Shown one piece after another: positions 47,743 to 58,357 of a stretch of DNA of 64,000 nt. The first letter of the stretch is position 1, and each line of letters opens with the position of its first letter. The notes under the pieces are model-generated. The model was not told the DNA's origin. It did not search any database and saw only the letters and a list, made by a program, of their open reading frames with translations. Both the position numbers and the translations under genes were made by a program. This stretch comes from Arenicola marina. Taxonomy: Eukaryota > Annelida > Polychaeta > Arenicolidae. Location of the stretch: assembly GCA_964019135.1 (NCBI GenBank), contig OZ025265.1, forward strand, positions 27,441,143 through 27,505,142, in the 5' to 3' direction.

Positions 47743-48300
47743 TAATAATAATAATAATAATAATAATAATGTTTATTAAGTACTTTAGGCACAACGCCCA
47801 TGGTACATATGTACAGTTTTCGGTTCAAAATGCATATAGATAACGTGCAAATACAAATATATACAAGTCTATATCAACTACAGCGATGATAAAAATGCCT
47901 CTCTTATGTTGAATGCTTCGTAAACAAAACTGGCTAAAGTCATAACAACGTTGTCGTTTTTACTGCTAAAGAGTCTGTTAAAATTTTCTGAAGAGGGGTA
48001 CCGTGTATATACTTTTGGCAGTCTATTATCCCGACTTGAGGCATATAATGGGCACACCAGAGTAAAATGATATTCGTCTTCCACAAGATATTTCCCATGT
48101 TTAAAACAGAATTTGCAATACCTATCTTGTGGCTCTATATTACAATGCCTACCCCTTTCAATTTCTAAGCTATGAGCCGAGCACCTCAACCTGGCTAGTG
48201 CCCTTCTGTGATTGATAACTTTAACACACCTCAGATATAATTCAGGCTCTAGTAAAGACTTAAATTGTAATAATGCAATGGATACTCCATTTATAATTTT
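47743..48300 (-). mobile_element. LINE ORF2 C-terminal fragment with microsatellite tail
   Basis: On the minus strand the frame reads FKSLLEPELYLRCVKVINHR, then RLRCSAHSLEIERGRHC, then the zinc motif YCKFCF..VEDEYHFTLVCPLY, then FNIREAFLSSL and a stop at 47878. This is the end of ORF2 in a LINE family common in marine invertebrates. After the stop comes a 3' UTR with AATAAAC, then a microsatellite of (ATT)n (plus strand 47743-47770), the usual tail of several LINE clades. It is 5'-truncated and nested within the TIR transposon. Confidence 0.82.
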
Positions 48301-48404
48301 ATATAGATAGATCTACTTCCGAAATCAGCAATTAATGCGGTGCCTTGCACTCATCATAAGTATTGACTTAGGTGCCTATAAATTAATATTTATATGCCTA
48401 TAAA

Positions 48405-48462
48405 TATGGTACAGTCTGTCATAACGCGCTTTTTTTAGCGCGTTTTGACAGACTGTACCATA
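48405..48462. repeat. Near-perfect 26-bp hairpin with 6-base loop
   Basis: Arms 48405-48430 and 48437-48462 are reverse complements with one mismatch, around a TTTTTT loop. The arms begin TATGGTACAGTCTGTC. It may be a tiny palindromic element or an RNA hairpin. It lies just upstream of the LINE fragment, inside the TIR transposon. Confidence 0.9.
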
Positions 48463-49000
48463 ATTCTATACCCAATTTAAACATTTAATTATCCATATAT
48501 ATCGAATATAAATTACGATTTACAAGATCATCACATGTTGAAAACTCATGTTGAGAATAAGCTGTGTTGTATTGCTTGACACCACACCTAGCTGAATTCG
48601 TTTGTATTGAGCAAAACTGTATGGGCAGAGTTCGCTTGTGTGCCAAACACACCATGAAAAGTAGACCGGCAGTCATTCATTCATTTAAAGAACTTTTGAC
48701 TAATTTTCAGGGTGTTATGCATTCACAGAAATGTTATTGTAAGTAAACAACATTCGTGTTCTTTTGGAAGCCGAAATAATGATTTGTCTGATCGTAGACC
48801 TCAGGCATTTATTGAAGTATTCAGCACTGCTGCTCTGCCTCGTTCGCCCGTTTTTGACGAAGCGCGGCACAGACGACGCCATTATTCTAGCCGACCACAC
48901 GCTCACCGCTTGGAGCGCCACCGTCGCTCGGCTGTGCGAGTGGTTACGTGGGAGCCAATGGGAGTGGGCCCTCTGCATAATACCTACTCTGTGTCCCTAC

Positions 49001-49368
49001 TCCGACACTTAGCTGCGCCCACGTCGGTCTATGGATGAATCCCTACTCCGACATTAAGCTCTGCCCACTTCGGTCTATAGACGAATCCCCACTTCGACAC
49101 TAAGCTCCGCCCACGTCAGTCTATAGACGAATCCCCACTTCGACACTAAGCTCCGCCCACGTCGGTATATAGACGAATTCCCACTTCGACACTAAGATCC
49201 GCCCACGTCGGTCTATATACAAATTCCTACTCCGACACTAAGCTCCGCCCTCGTCGGTCTATAGACGAATCCCCACGCCGACACTAAGCTCCGCCCACGT
49301 CGGTCTACAGACGAATCCCCACTCCGACACTAAGCTCCGCCCACGTCGGTCTATAGATGAATCCCTAA
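49001..49368. repeat. 46-bp satellite, remaining part after the transposon
   Basis: Eight units of the same satellite continue after the insertion, more uniform (CTTCGACACTAAG variants), up to the inverted-repeat end. Confidence 0.9.
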
Positions 49369-49726
49369 CATGGTGCTTTGTTTGTCCGACTTGTTTATCC
49401 GACATATTGCATGCGGAAGAGCTTTTCTGCCACATGATTGGATAAAAGCAATAATGATACGTCAATGAATGATTGACAGCCTAGATCAGTAAATTCTCTT
49501 TGCGTAAGCTGGTGCCAACGCTCCTACATGAAACTGGGCCCACAAAGCAGTCCGCATGGGTCATTTCGGATATGGAAAAGGAGTAGTCGAACTCCGCGAA
49601 CAATCACATGCGCGCATATTCCAAATAACGGGCCGGTTACTCCGATCGCATATCCAAACCCACCCCCTGATTTCCCCTGGTTGGCACAGATCCCCACGGT
49701 TGGCACAATTTTCCCTGACTGTAACA

Positions 49727-50165
49727 GGGCCCTCCCAGCGCCACCTAACGAATGGCGGCGGGGCCTCCCGTTTGTCTAGTGGTCCTCCCAGCGCCATCTA
49801 ACTAATGAGGGTTGGGCCTCCTCTTTGCCTAGTGAACCTCCCAGCGCCACCTAGCGAATGACGGTGGGGCCTCCCCTTTGTCTCGTGGTCATCCCAGCGC
49901 CATCTAACTAATGATGATGGGGCTTCCATGGTCTAATGGTCATCCAAGCGCCACCTAGCGAATGACGGCGCGGCCTCCCCTTTGTCTAGTGGTCCTCCTA
50001 GCGCCACCTAACGAATGACGGCGGGGCCTCCCTGGTCTAGTGGTCCTCCCAGCGCCACCTAGCGAAAGGCGGCGGTGCCTCCCTGGTCTAGTGGTCCTCC
50101 CAGCGCCACCTAACGAATGACGACGGGGCCTTCCCCTTTGTCTAGTGGCCCTTACAGCGCCACAA
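49727..50165. repeat. 51-53-bp VNTR, 9 copies (left)
   Basis: The CCAGCGCCACCTAACGAATG block recurs at spacings of 53, 53, 53, 51, 53, 51, 51 and 54. Units alternate between a GGGGCCTCCCCTTTGTCTAG form and a shorter GGGCCTCCCTGGTCTAGTGG form. The right arm carries about 11 copies. The short form resembles the A-box end of the SINE at 4278. Confidence 0.9.
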
Positions 50166-50829
50166 TGTTACGGTAAAGCCAGTCTCAGCTTTATTTGTGT
50201 CATCCACATCGTCCATTTTACAACTGACGTTTATTAACGCTAGATTTGTATATATAAATCACTTCATTTCACTTCATCAATCACACACTGCATTTAAACA
50301 ATTACGGTACGTAAAATATAGGTGTTGCGGCATTTCAACTTGTAAACATCCATCAATGATATGATATAAAAGCCAATTATTTCTTTTCCTAGAATTGCCA
50401 CGCGATTGTTTGTTTCATGATAAAGATTAATGGCAAGGTAACACGGTACGATCATTCCTTCAACAGTTACTGTTGTCAAAACTGTAGAAACATCGGTCGG
50501 TCAACAGTTCACATGGTGAAACCGCTTATCAACCGATTCAGCAATTATCATTATCGCCATATAGGGAACACACCATTAGAGCATCATTCATAACGTCATG
50601 CATACAAGCCGCACATAGGTTTATACCTGTCATAATGGAAACAATATCAACGTGATCATCTCAACGCTGATTGTGTAAGACGCTTGACGCTGATTGGGTG
50701 GCAATCAAATCGTGAAGTTGATCGAAACTTTAGAACATGCGCTAAACTTACAATGCGTAGAAAAGCGGCGCTCTAGTTGCACAATCGGTCGAAAAGTTGA
50801 TTTGTTGCCAGGAACTTCATGATCTGTAT

Positions 50830-51010
50830 TACGGTAGTTAATTACACAGGTGCGTGGCGGATGAAGATGATCTGTATTAATTAAGGTAGTTATTTACATA
50901 GACGATTGGCGGATGAAGAGATCTGTATTACACATGCGATTGGCGGATTAGGTGATCTTTATTAAGATTGTAAATTACACAGGCGAGTGGCGGATGACGA
51001 TGATTGGTAT
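50830..51010. repeat. Degenerate tandem repeat (GGCGGATGA)
   Basis: Four loose copies of a 40-55-bp unit with ATTACACAGGCGAGTGGCGG or ATTGGCGGAT. The right arm has one extra 133-bp round of it (56591-56856). Confidence 0.75.
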
Positions 51011-52539
51011 CAATGAACTTGTATGGCGAAGAAGCGAAAGCGCGACGTAAATCTATAAGAAGACACGCGCCCCTAGCAGGGAGGGTTAATCAGCGCTCGG
51101 TCAATCCGGTGCAGACGGAGACACTGCCGGCAAAATGGACGCAGATTGTAGCCGCTCAAAGTTTGGCCGGGGCACAATTGTGCGGCATGGAATTGCATTA
51201 ATTACAAAGGGAAGATAGTCAAGGTGAGATATTTCCTTCTTGCCATTCATCAGAGACAAAGCAAGATAAGTGTCGTTTCTATAAAGCTTTGGCGAACATT
51301 TATCATATAAGCCTGTTGTATTATCGCCCATGTTTGTTTATGTTCTGTCTTTGTGACACCGTCCTCTGCTGCGTTGGGCAATACTTACAATCTTAGTCTT
51401 AGTTTGAACATAAGAGTTAGAAAACAGTCCATTATTTAATTTTTGATAAGTTGAATCTTGTATTCTTTGGAATAATCTTGTGTATTTTTCTTAATCCTAT
51501 TTTTTATTATATATGAATAAGGGTTTTTCTTCATGTGATTAAAATTAAATATTTTGCATTCGTAGCAATAAACTTGTGTGGAGTGTCGTGCCCACTCAAA
51601 GAAACACCCTGAATCCTAATTGCCTTGTTAATTAAAATTATTCTCCATTATATAATGATATTCCTTTTCGCCCAATAGAGGAATGTACACAAGAGGAGGC
51701 ATGCAGCTATATCCGGCCCAAACGACTTCGCATATCTTCCCCAAACAAGTTGGAGCGCAATTATAATGAATCAAGAGTTACAAACATCCCTGTGTCGCCT
51801 TGAAAAGAACCTACACAGGCATAAAGACTCACAAGTAAAGACAGCTGATGTCGTCAATGCCTAAACTAATTGTTTAACTGGTACAGATGGTCATCACCTT
51901 GTAGAACTGCACACTGTGGAGGGTTTTCATACTTGGCCGGGTCAAGGTGGTAGAAGTATAGTATGTGGTCGGTATGGGGCCTGCGCGAGTTATTTGTAAA
52001 TTTGCCCTTTCTTTGTTGTTGTAATGACTACCAGGAATGGTTCTGCTATTATAGTATGAGGATAACTTGGACTTATAATAATGGTTAATAGTGGAGGATA
52101 CTTTATGCTTGCATATAGCTTACTTTCTGTAAATCTCTAGACAGTTAACTAGACACCTGCATGGCTGTGTATGCAGTCGACATCACAATTGAGTGAAGAC
52201 AATTTTATCTTTCACGTGAGAGACATGCCTCGAATAATAAAATATGTTAAATATGTCGAATGTGTTTTACTTGTGTGTATATATATAGGCTAGATATGTG
52301 ACAATACAGAAACATCCAAGTTAGCCAGCCAAATGATTAAATCAGTGACTAGAGCAAGTTAGCTGCACCCCTCCTCTCTCTCCTATATTCCCTACCGCCT
52401 CCACATCCTTCAGCGCAGAGGGCAAAGGATATGCGGCAGTTATGTGCGATTGAGTACACGATTTGGAGGTAACTAACTTGGAAGTAACTTGGAGGTAACT
52501 AACAAGAAATCGAAAAAATATAGTATAAGCAAAAATCGA
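51011..52539. other. No gene recognised
   Basis: Shared with the right arm. A 65-codon frame at 51004-51201 is open in both arms (56399-56596 minus), with several residue changes and no motif. The opposite-strand frame across the same DNA is open too, so neither is strong evidence of coding. Confidence 0.45.
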
Positions 52540-53130
52540 AAGCTCTCAGCATCCCCTACACCCCGCCCCCACCACCACCCACACCCTCGACGCCTCTTAC
52601 CCTTCTCTCTCCCACGACCCTTAATTGGGGGTGGTGTCAAAGAAGCAAACCTTTAGACTCCATATGCTCCAAGAACAATCTTAAGTGCAAGAAATCGTCA
52701 ACAAAGTGTTAAAGAAATGAAAAAAAACTGCCATCAGCGTACCCTAACTCCCCTTATTACTATGCCTACGCGCCTATCCCTCCACCTCTCCCACGCTCCT
52801 TGGGGGTTGGTGGTGTCAGGAAGAAAACCTTTAAACTAAAATTGTAACATAAAAATTGCCCTTGACCCCCCACTACGCCCCCAACCCCCCACTCAACACT
52901 ACGTCCCTTATCCCCCTCCCATGGCCTTAGGGAGTTGGGTGGTGTTCAAGAAGTAAACCTTTAGACAATAAAATTCAAATAACGCACAAGCCAAAACAAT
53001 CCCTCAGCACCCCCTACCCCGCCCCCCCCCCCGCCCCCACCCTATGCACCCTACCCCACTTCCACGCCCTTGGGGGTGGGGGGTGCCAAAGAAGCAAACC
53101 TCCAAATTCAAACAACTCACAAGCGAAACA
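52540..53130. repeat. C-rich diverged tandem repeat, 4 copies
   Basis: Four copies of 130-180 bp, each with C-rich sequence and then a GGTGTCAAAGAAGCAAACCT block at about 52635, 52813, 52942 and 53087. Mirrored at 54480-55085. C runs vary in length between arms. Confidence 0.8.
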
Positions 53131-53274
53131 AAAACCGTGAAAAAACTGTGTTACAAAGTTCGAAAAACAATCCCTCAATAGCCGGCCCCTCCAAGAAAGT
53201 GCGGAGCCACATTGGGGGCTCGTCTGCTGTCTGCTTACATTGGCGTCGGGCGACGACGTTTCTCTCGGGTATGT

Positions 53275-53474
53275 NNNNNNNNNNNNNNNNNNNNNNNNNN
53301 NNNNNNNNNNNNNNNNNNNNNNNNNNNNNNNNNNNNNNNNNNNNNNNNNNNNNNNNNNNNNNNNNNNNNNNNNNNNNNNNNNNNNNNNNNNNNNNNNNNN
53401 NNNNNNNNNNNNNNNNNNNNNNNNNNNNNNNNNNNNNNNNNNNNNNNNNNNNNNNNNNNNNNNNNNNNNNNNNN
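53275..53474. other. Assembly gap of exactly 200 N
   Basis: The round length indicates a placeholder gap of unknown true size. Sequence on its left stops in the middle of homology with 54308 onward. Confidence 0.98.
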
Positions 53475-54307
53475 GAAAATAAATAAGCCTATCCCATTGT
53501 GTCTAGAATTGGCACTGAAGTAATTGGCTTCGTTCGCCGGTGGGATTTTGATAGGCAGTTTTGCTGGAAGATAGGGACAGGGTAGCAATAATGTGATCAA
53601 TTATGTTAGTAACAAATCTTAATAGCAGTCTAAATGTCTGTATAATCAGGCTATCTAAGATACCAGTAATGTGTGGTCTATCATGGGGGTCAATAGTAGG
53701 TACCCCTATTATTACTGAACACTTTGTTCTTATGTTTTTTTGTTGTCGCCCATGCGGGCATGTTAACGAGTACTCCACGGCCAGCGGATTGGAGCGGCCA
53801 TTATGGCTTGTACTATTAAAGGGAATTATACATCACATGGTTATATCGTTTCGTGTGACTGGATCGTAGTTTGATCGGTTGTCGCACGTTAGCAAAAGGT
53901 GAGGTAACGTTTTTTTTAAACATTCAGCGAACGTTCGTTTGAAGGTTCAAATAACGTAACAAAAACTTTCCTGGCGAACGTACCTCGAACGTTCCATGTG
54001 AACGTTCAGCGAACGTTGGCTTAAAGGTTCAACTGACGTAAAAAAACTTTCCTGGCGAACGTACTTCGAACGTTCCATGTGAACGTTTGCGAAACCCTCA
54101 GCGAACCCTCTATTAACGTTCGCGGAACGTTCAATTGTTAGCTGGGACGCTACTATATTTAAACCAGTTATACTCCTTTCTTAACCTTTCACTCGTTACC
54201 ACACTCAAATAAATCTCCGCAAAGCAAAGCCTCCTTGCTGGAAGAGCCCGTTGCTGCCCCACTTGCTGCCCCATAGGAGGCACACGACGAGGCCGAGAAC
54301 CAGGATG
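53475..54307. other. Unpaired sequence between the gap and the right arm
   Basis: This 833-bp stretch has no partner on the left of the gap. If the arms are two haplotypes, it is simply where the right contig extends further than the left one. No gene recognised. Confidence 0.6.
53925..54148. repeat. GAACGTTC-rich repeat, two tandem units
   Basis: Two units of about 75 bp with many AACGTT palindromes (CAGCGAACGTTCGTTTGAAG; CTGGCGAACGTACCTCGAAC), ending at AATTGTTAGCTGGGA. Such AACGTT-dense units are palindrome-rich and resemble small non-autonomous elements; this identity is inferred. Confidence 0.75.
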
Positions 54308-54479
54308 ACATACCCGAGAGAAACGTCGTCGCCCGACGCCAATGTAAGCAGACAGCAGACGAGCCCCCAATGTGGCTCCGCACTTTCTTGGAGGGGCCGG
54401 CTATTGAGGGATTGTTTTTCGAACTTTGTAACACAGTTTTTTCACGGTTTTTGTTTCGCTTGTGAGTTGTTTGAATTTG

Positions 54480-55085
54480 GAGGTTTGCTTCTTTGGCACC
54501 CCCACCCCCAAGGGCGTGGAAGTGGGGTAGGGTGCATAGGGTGGGGGCGGGGGGGGGGGCGGGGTAGGGGGTGCTGAGGGATTGTTTTGGCTTGTGTGTT
54601 ATTTGAATTTAATTGTCTAAAGGTTTACTTCTGGAACACCACCCAACCCCCTAAGGCCATGGGAGGGGGCTAAGGGACGTAGTGTTGGGTGGGGGGTTGG
54701 GGGCGTAGTGGGGGGTCAAGGGCAATTTTTGTGTTACAATTTTAGTTTAAAGGTTTTCTTCCTGACACCACCAACCCCCAAGGAGCGTGGGAGAGGTGGA
54801 GGGATAGGCGCGTAGGCATAGTAAGGGGAGTTAGGGTACGCTGATGGCATTTTTTTTTCATTTCTTTAACACTTTGTTGACGATTTCTTGCACTTAACAT
54901 TGTTCTTGGAGCATATGGAGTCTAAAGGTTTGCTTCTTTGACACCACCCCCAATTAAGGGTCGTGGGAGAGAGAAGGGTAAGAGGCGTCGAGGGTGTGGG
55001 TGGTGGTGGGGGCGGGGTGTAGGGGATGCTGAGAGCTTTCGATTTTTGCTTATACTGTATTTTTTCGATTTCTTGTTAGTTACCT
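54480..55085. repeat. G-rich diverged tandem repeat, right-arm counterpart
   Basis: Mirror of 52540-53130, with different homopolymer lengths. Confidence 0.8.
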
Positions 55086-56590
55086 CCAAGTTACCTCCAA
55101 GTTAGTTACCTCCAAATCGTGTACTCCATCGCACATAACTGCCGCATATCCTTTGCCCTCTGCGCTGAAGGATGTGGAGGCGGTAGGTAATATAGGATAG
55201 GGGGGGCGGTGCAGCTAACTTGCTCTAGTCACTGATTTAATCATTTTCGGCTGGCTAACTTGGATGTTTCTGTATTGTCACATATCTAGCCTATATATAT
55301 ACACACAAGTAAAACACATTCGACATATTTAACATATTTTATTATTCGAGGCATGTCTCACGTGAAAGATAAAATTGTGTTCACTCAATTGTGATGTCGA
55401 CTGCATACACAGCCATGCAGGGTGTCTAGTTAACTGTCTTGAATGACCAACAAATTATAAATCCTAGCACACAAATTCCATCAACCTTAGAGATTTACAG
55501 ATAGTAAGCTATATGCAAGCATAAAGTATCCTCCACTATTAACCATAAGTCCAAGTTATCCTCATACTATAATAGCAGAACCATTCCTGGTAGTCATTAC
55601 AACAACACAGAAAGGGCAAATTTACAAATAACTCGTGCAGGCCCCATACCAACCACATACTATACTGCTACCACCTTGACCCGGCCAAGTATGAAAACCC
55701 TCCACATTGTGCAGTTCTACAAGGTGATGACCATCTGTACCAGTTAAACAATTAGTTTAGGCATTGACGACATCAGCTGTCTTTAATTGTGAGTCTTTAT
55801 GCCTGTGTAGTTTCTTCTCAATGCGACACAGGAATGTTTGTAACTCTTGATTCATTGTAATTGCGATTCAACTTGTTTGGGGACGATGTCCGAAGTCGTT
55901 TGGGCCGGATATAGCTGCGTGCCTCCTCTGGTGTACATCCCTCTATTGGGCGAAAAGGAATATCATTATATAATGGAGAATAATTTTAATTAGCAAGGCA
56001 ATTAGGATTCAGGGTGGGCACGGCACTCCACACAAGTTTATTGCTACGAATGCAAAATATTTAATTTTAATGAGGAAAAACCCTTATTCATATATAATAA
56101 AACATAGAATTAAGAAAAATACACAAGATTATTCCAAAGAATACAAGATTCAACTTATCAAAAATTCAATAATGGACTGTTTTCTAACTTATGTTCAAAC
56201 TAAGACTAAGATTGTAAGTATTGCCCCACGCAGCTGAGGACGGTGTCACAAAGACAGAACATAAACAAACATGGGCGATAATACAAGAGACTTATATGAG
56301 AAATGTTCGCCAAAGCTTTATTGAAACGGCACTTACCTTGCTTTGTCTGGTGAATTGCAAGAAGGAAATATCTTACCTTGACTATCTTCCCTTTGTAATT
56401 AATGCAATTCCATGCCGCACAATTGTGCCCCGGCCAAACTTTGAGCGGCTACAATCTGCGTCCATTTTGCCGGCAGTGTCTCCGTCTGCACCGGGTTGAC
56501 CGAGCGCTGATTAACCCTCCCCGCTAGGGGCGCGTGTCTTGTTATAGATTTATGTCGCGCTTTCGCTTCTTCGCCATACAAGTTCTTTGA
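55086..56590. other. No gene recognised (right arm)
   Basis: Mirror of 51011-52539; no additional coding content. Confidence 0.45.
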
Positions 56591-56856
56591 TACCAATCAT
56601 CGTCATCCGCCACTCGCCTGTGTAATTTACAATCTTAATAAAGATCACCTAATCCGCCAATCGCATGTGTAATACAGATCTCTTCATCCGCCAATCGTCT
56701 ATGTAAATAACTACCTTAATTAATACCAATCATCGTCATCCGCCACTCGCCTGTGTAATTTACAATCTTAATAAAGATCACCTAATCCGCCAATCGCATG
56801 TGTAATACAGATCTCTTCATCCGCCAATCGTCTATGTAAATAACTACCTTAATTAA
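56591..56856. repeat. 133-bp tandem duplication, right arm only
   Basis: TACCAATCATCGTCATCCGC starts at 56591 and again at 56724, and the 133 bp between is repeated nearly exactly. The left arm has one copy. Confidence 0.9.
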
Positions 56857-57572
56857 TACAGATCATCTTCATCCGCCACGCACCTGTGTAATTAACTACC
56901 GTAATACAGATCATGAAGTTTCTGGCAACAAATCAACTTTTCGACCGACTGTGCAACTAGAGCGCCGCTTTTCTACGCATTGTAAGTTTAGCGCATGTTC
57001 TAAACTTTCGATCAACTTCACGATTTGATTGCCACCCAATCAGCGTCAAGCATCTTACACAATCAACGTTGAGATGATCACGTTGATATTGTTTCCATTA
57101 TGACAGGTATGAACCTATGTGCGGCTTGTATGCATGACGTTATGAATGATGCTCTAATGGTGTGTTCCCTATATGGCGATAATGATAATTGCTGAATCGG
57201 TTGATAAGCGGTTTCACCATGTGAACTGTTGACCGACCGACGTTTCTACAGTTTTGACAACAGTAACTGTTGAAGGAATGATCGTACCGCGTTACCCTGC
57301 CATTAATCTTTATCATGAAACAAACAATCGCGTGGCAATTCTAGGAAAAGAAATAATTGGCTTTTATATCATATCATTGATGGATTTTTACAAGTTGAAA
57401 TGCCGCAACACCTATATTTTACGTACCGTAATTGTTTAAATGCAGTGTGTGATTGATGAAGTGAAATGAAGTGATTTATATATACAAATCTAGCGTTAAT
57501 AAACGTCAGTTGTAAAATTGACGATGTGGATGACACAAATAAAGCTGAGACTGGCTTTACCGTAACATTGTG

Positions 57573-58105
57573 GCGCTGGAACGGCCACTAGACAAAGGGG
57601 AAGGCCCCGCCGTCATTCGTTAGGTGGCGCTGGGAGGACCACTAGACCAGGGAGGCCCCGCCGTCATTCGTTAGGTGGCGCTGGGCGGACCACTAGACAA
57701 AGGGGAGGCCGCGCCGTCATTCGCTAGGTTGCGCTTGGATGACCATTAGACCATGGAAGCCCCATCATCATTAGTTAGATGGCGCTGGGATGACCACTAG
57801 ACAAAGTGGAGGCCCCACCGTCATTCGCTAGGTGGCGCTGGGAGGGTCACTAGACAAAGGGGAAGCCCAACCCTCATTAGTTAGATGGCGCTGGGAGGAC
57901 CACTAGACAAAGAGGAGGCCCCGCCACCATTTGTTAGGTGGCGCTAGGAGGGCCACTAGACAAATGGGAAGGCCCCGCCGTCATTCGCTAGGTGGCACAG
58001 GAAAGACCACTCGACCAGGGAGGCAACGTCATCATTCGCTAGGTGGCGCTGGGAGGACCACTAGACAAAGGGGAGGCCCCGCCGCCATTCGTTAGGTGGC
58101 GCTGG
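57573..58105. repeat. 51-53-bp VNTR, about 11 copies (right)
   Basis: Mirror of 49727-50165 with about two more units. Confidence 0.85.
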
Positions 58106-58357
58106 GAGGGCCCTGTTACAGTCAGGGAAAATTGTGCCAACCGTGGGGATCTGTGCCAACCAGGGAAAAACAAGGGGTGGGTTTGGATATGCGATCGGAG
58201 TAACCGGCCCGTTATTTGGAATATGTGCGCATGTGATTGTTCGCGGAGTTCGACTACTCCGCGTGCATACCCGAAATGACCCATGCGGACTGCTTTGTGG
58301 GCCCAGTTTCATGTAGGAGCGTTGGCACCAGCTTACGCAAAGAGAATTTACTGATCT

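Larger units (their letters stand above)
45235..49000. mobile_element. 3.75-kb TIR DNA transposon inserted in the satellite (non-autonomous)
   Basis: The element proper spans 45242-48993. Its 32-bp terminal inverted repeats (45242-45273 and 48962-48993, starting CACAGAGTAG) differ at two positions; looser similarity continues for about 100 bp (AGCGTGTGGT block). It is flanked by TCCCTAC at 45235-45241 and 48994-49000, a 7-bp target-site duplication, and the satellite unit resumes in register. No transposase was recognised inside. A 7-bp duplication does not settle the superfamily: hAT and P give 8, Transib gives 5, Dada gives 6-7. The right arm lacks the element. Confidence 0.85.
35939..49482. 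mobile_element. Inverted-repeat-bounded block filled with 46-bp satellite (left)
   Basis: The ends are imperfect inverted repeats of about 64 bp: 35939-36003 beginning AGGCTGTCAATCATTCA, and 49417-49482 ending TGAATGATTGACAGCCT, both followed inward by a TTGCTTTYATCCAATCAYGTGG-like block (about 80 percent identity). Between them lies only satellite plus one later transposon insertion. No target-site duplication is evident at the outer edges, so calling this a transposon is inference; tandem arrays inside non-autonomous elements are known in invertebrates. Confidence 0.6.
33400..53274 (+). repeat. Left arm of a large inverted duplication
   Basis: From 33400 to 53274 this sequence is the reverse complement of 64000 down to 54308, apart from satellite length, one transposon and small indels. 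The match continues past the right window edge, so the full length is unknown. It stops at the 200-N gap in the middle of homologous sequence. Identity looks like roughly 97-99 percent in unique parts, judged by eye. Confidence 0.93.

Noticed and set aside
45242..48993. ProtoRAG or Transib element, suggested by ends starting CACAGAG
   Set aside because: Those elements make 5-bp duplications and have heptamer-like ends; here the duplication is 7 bp and no RAG1-like or Transib-like coding sequence is present.
51004..51331. Overlapping frames on both strands, open in both arms
   Set aside because: Openness on both strands, several replacement differences between arms and no motif make coding unlikely.
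53070..53600. Open frames crossing the N run
   Set aside because: They are artefacts of translating Ns.
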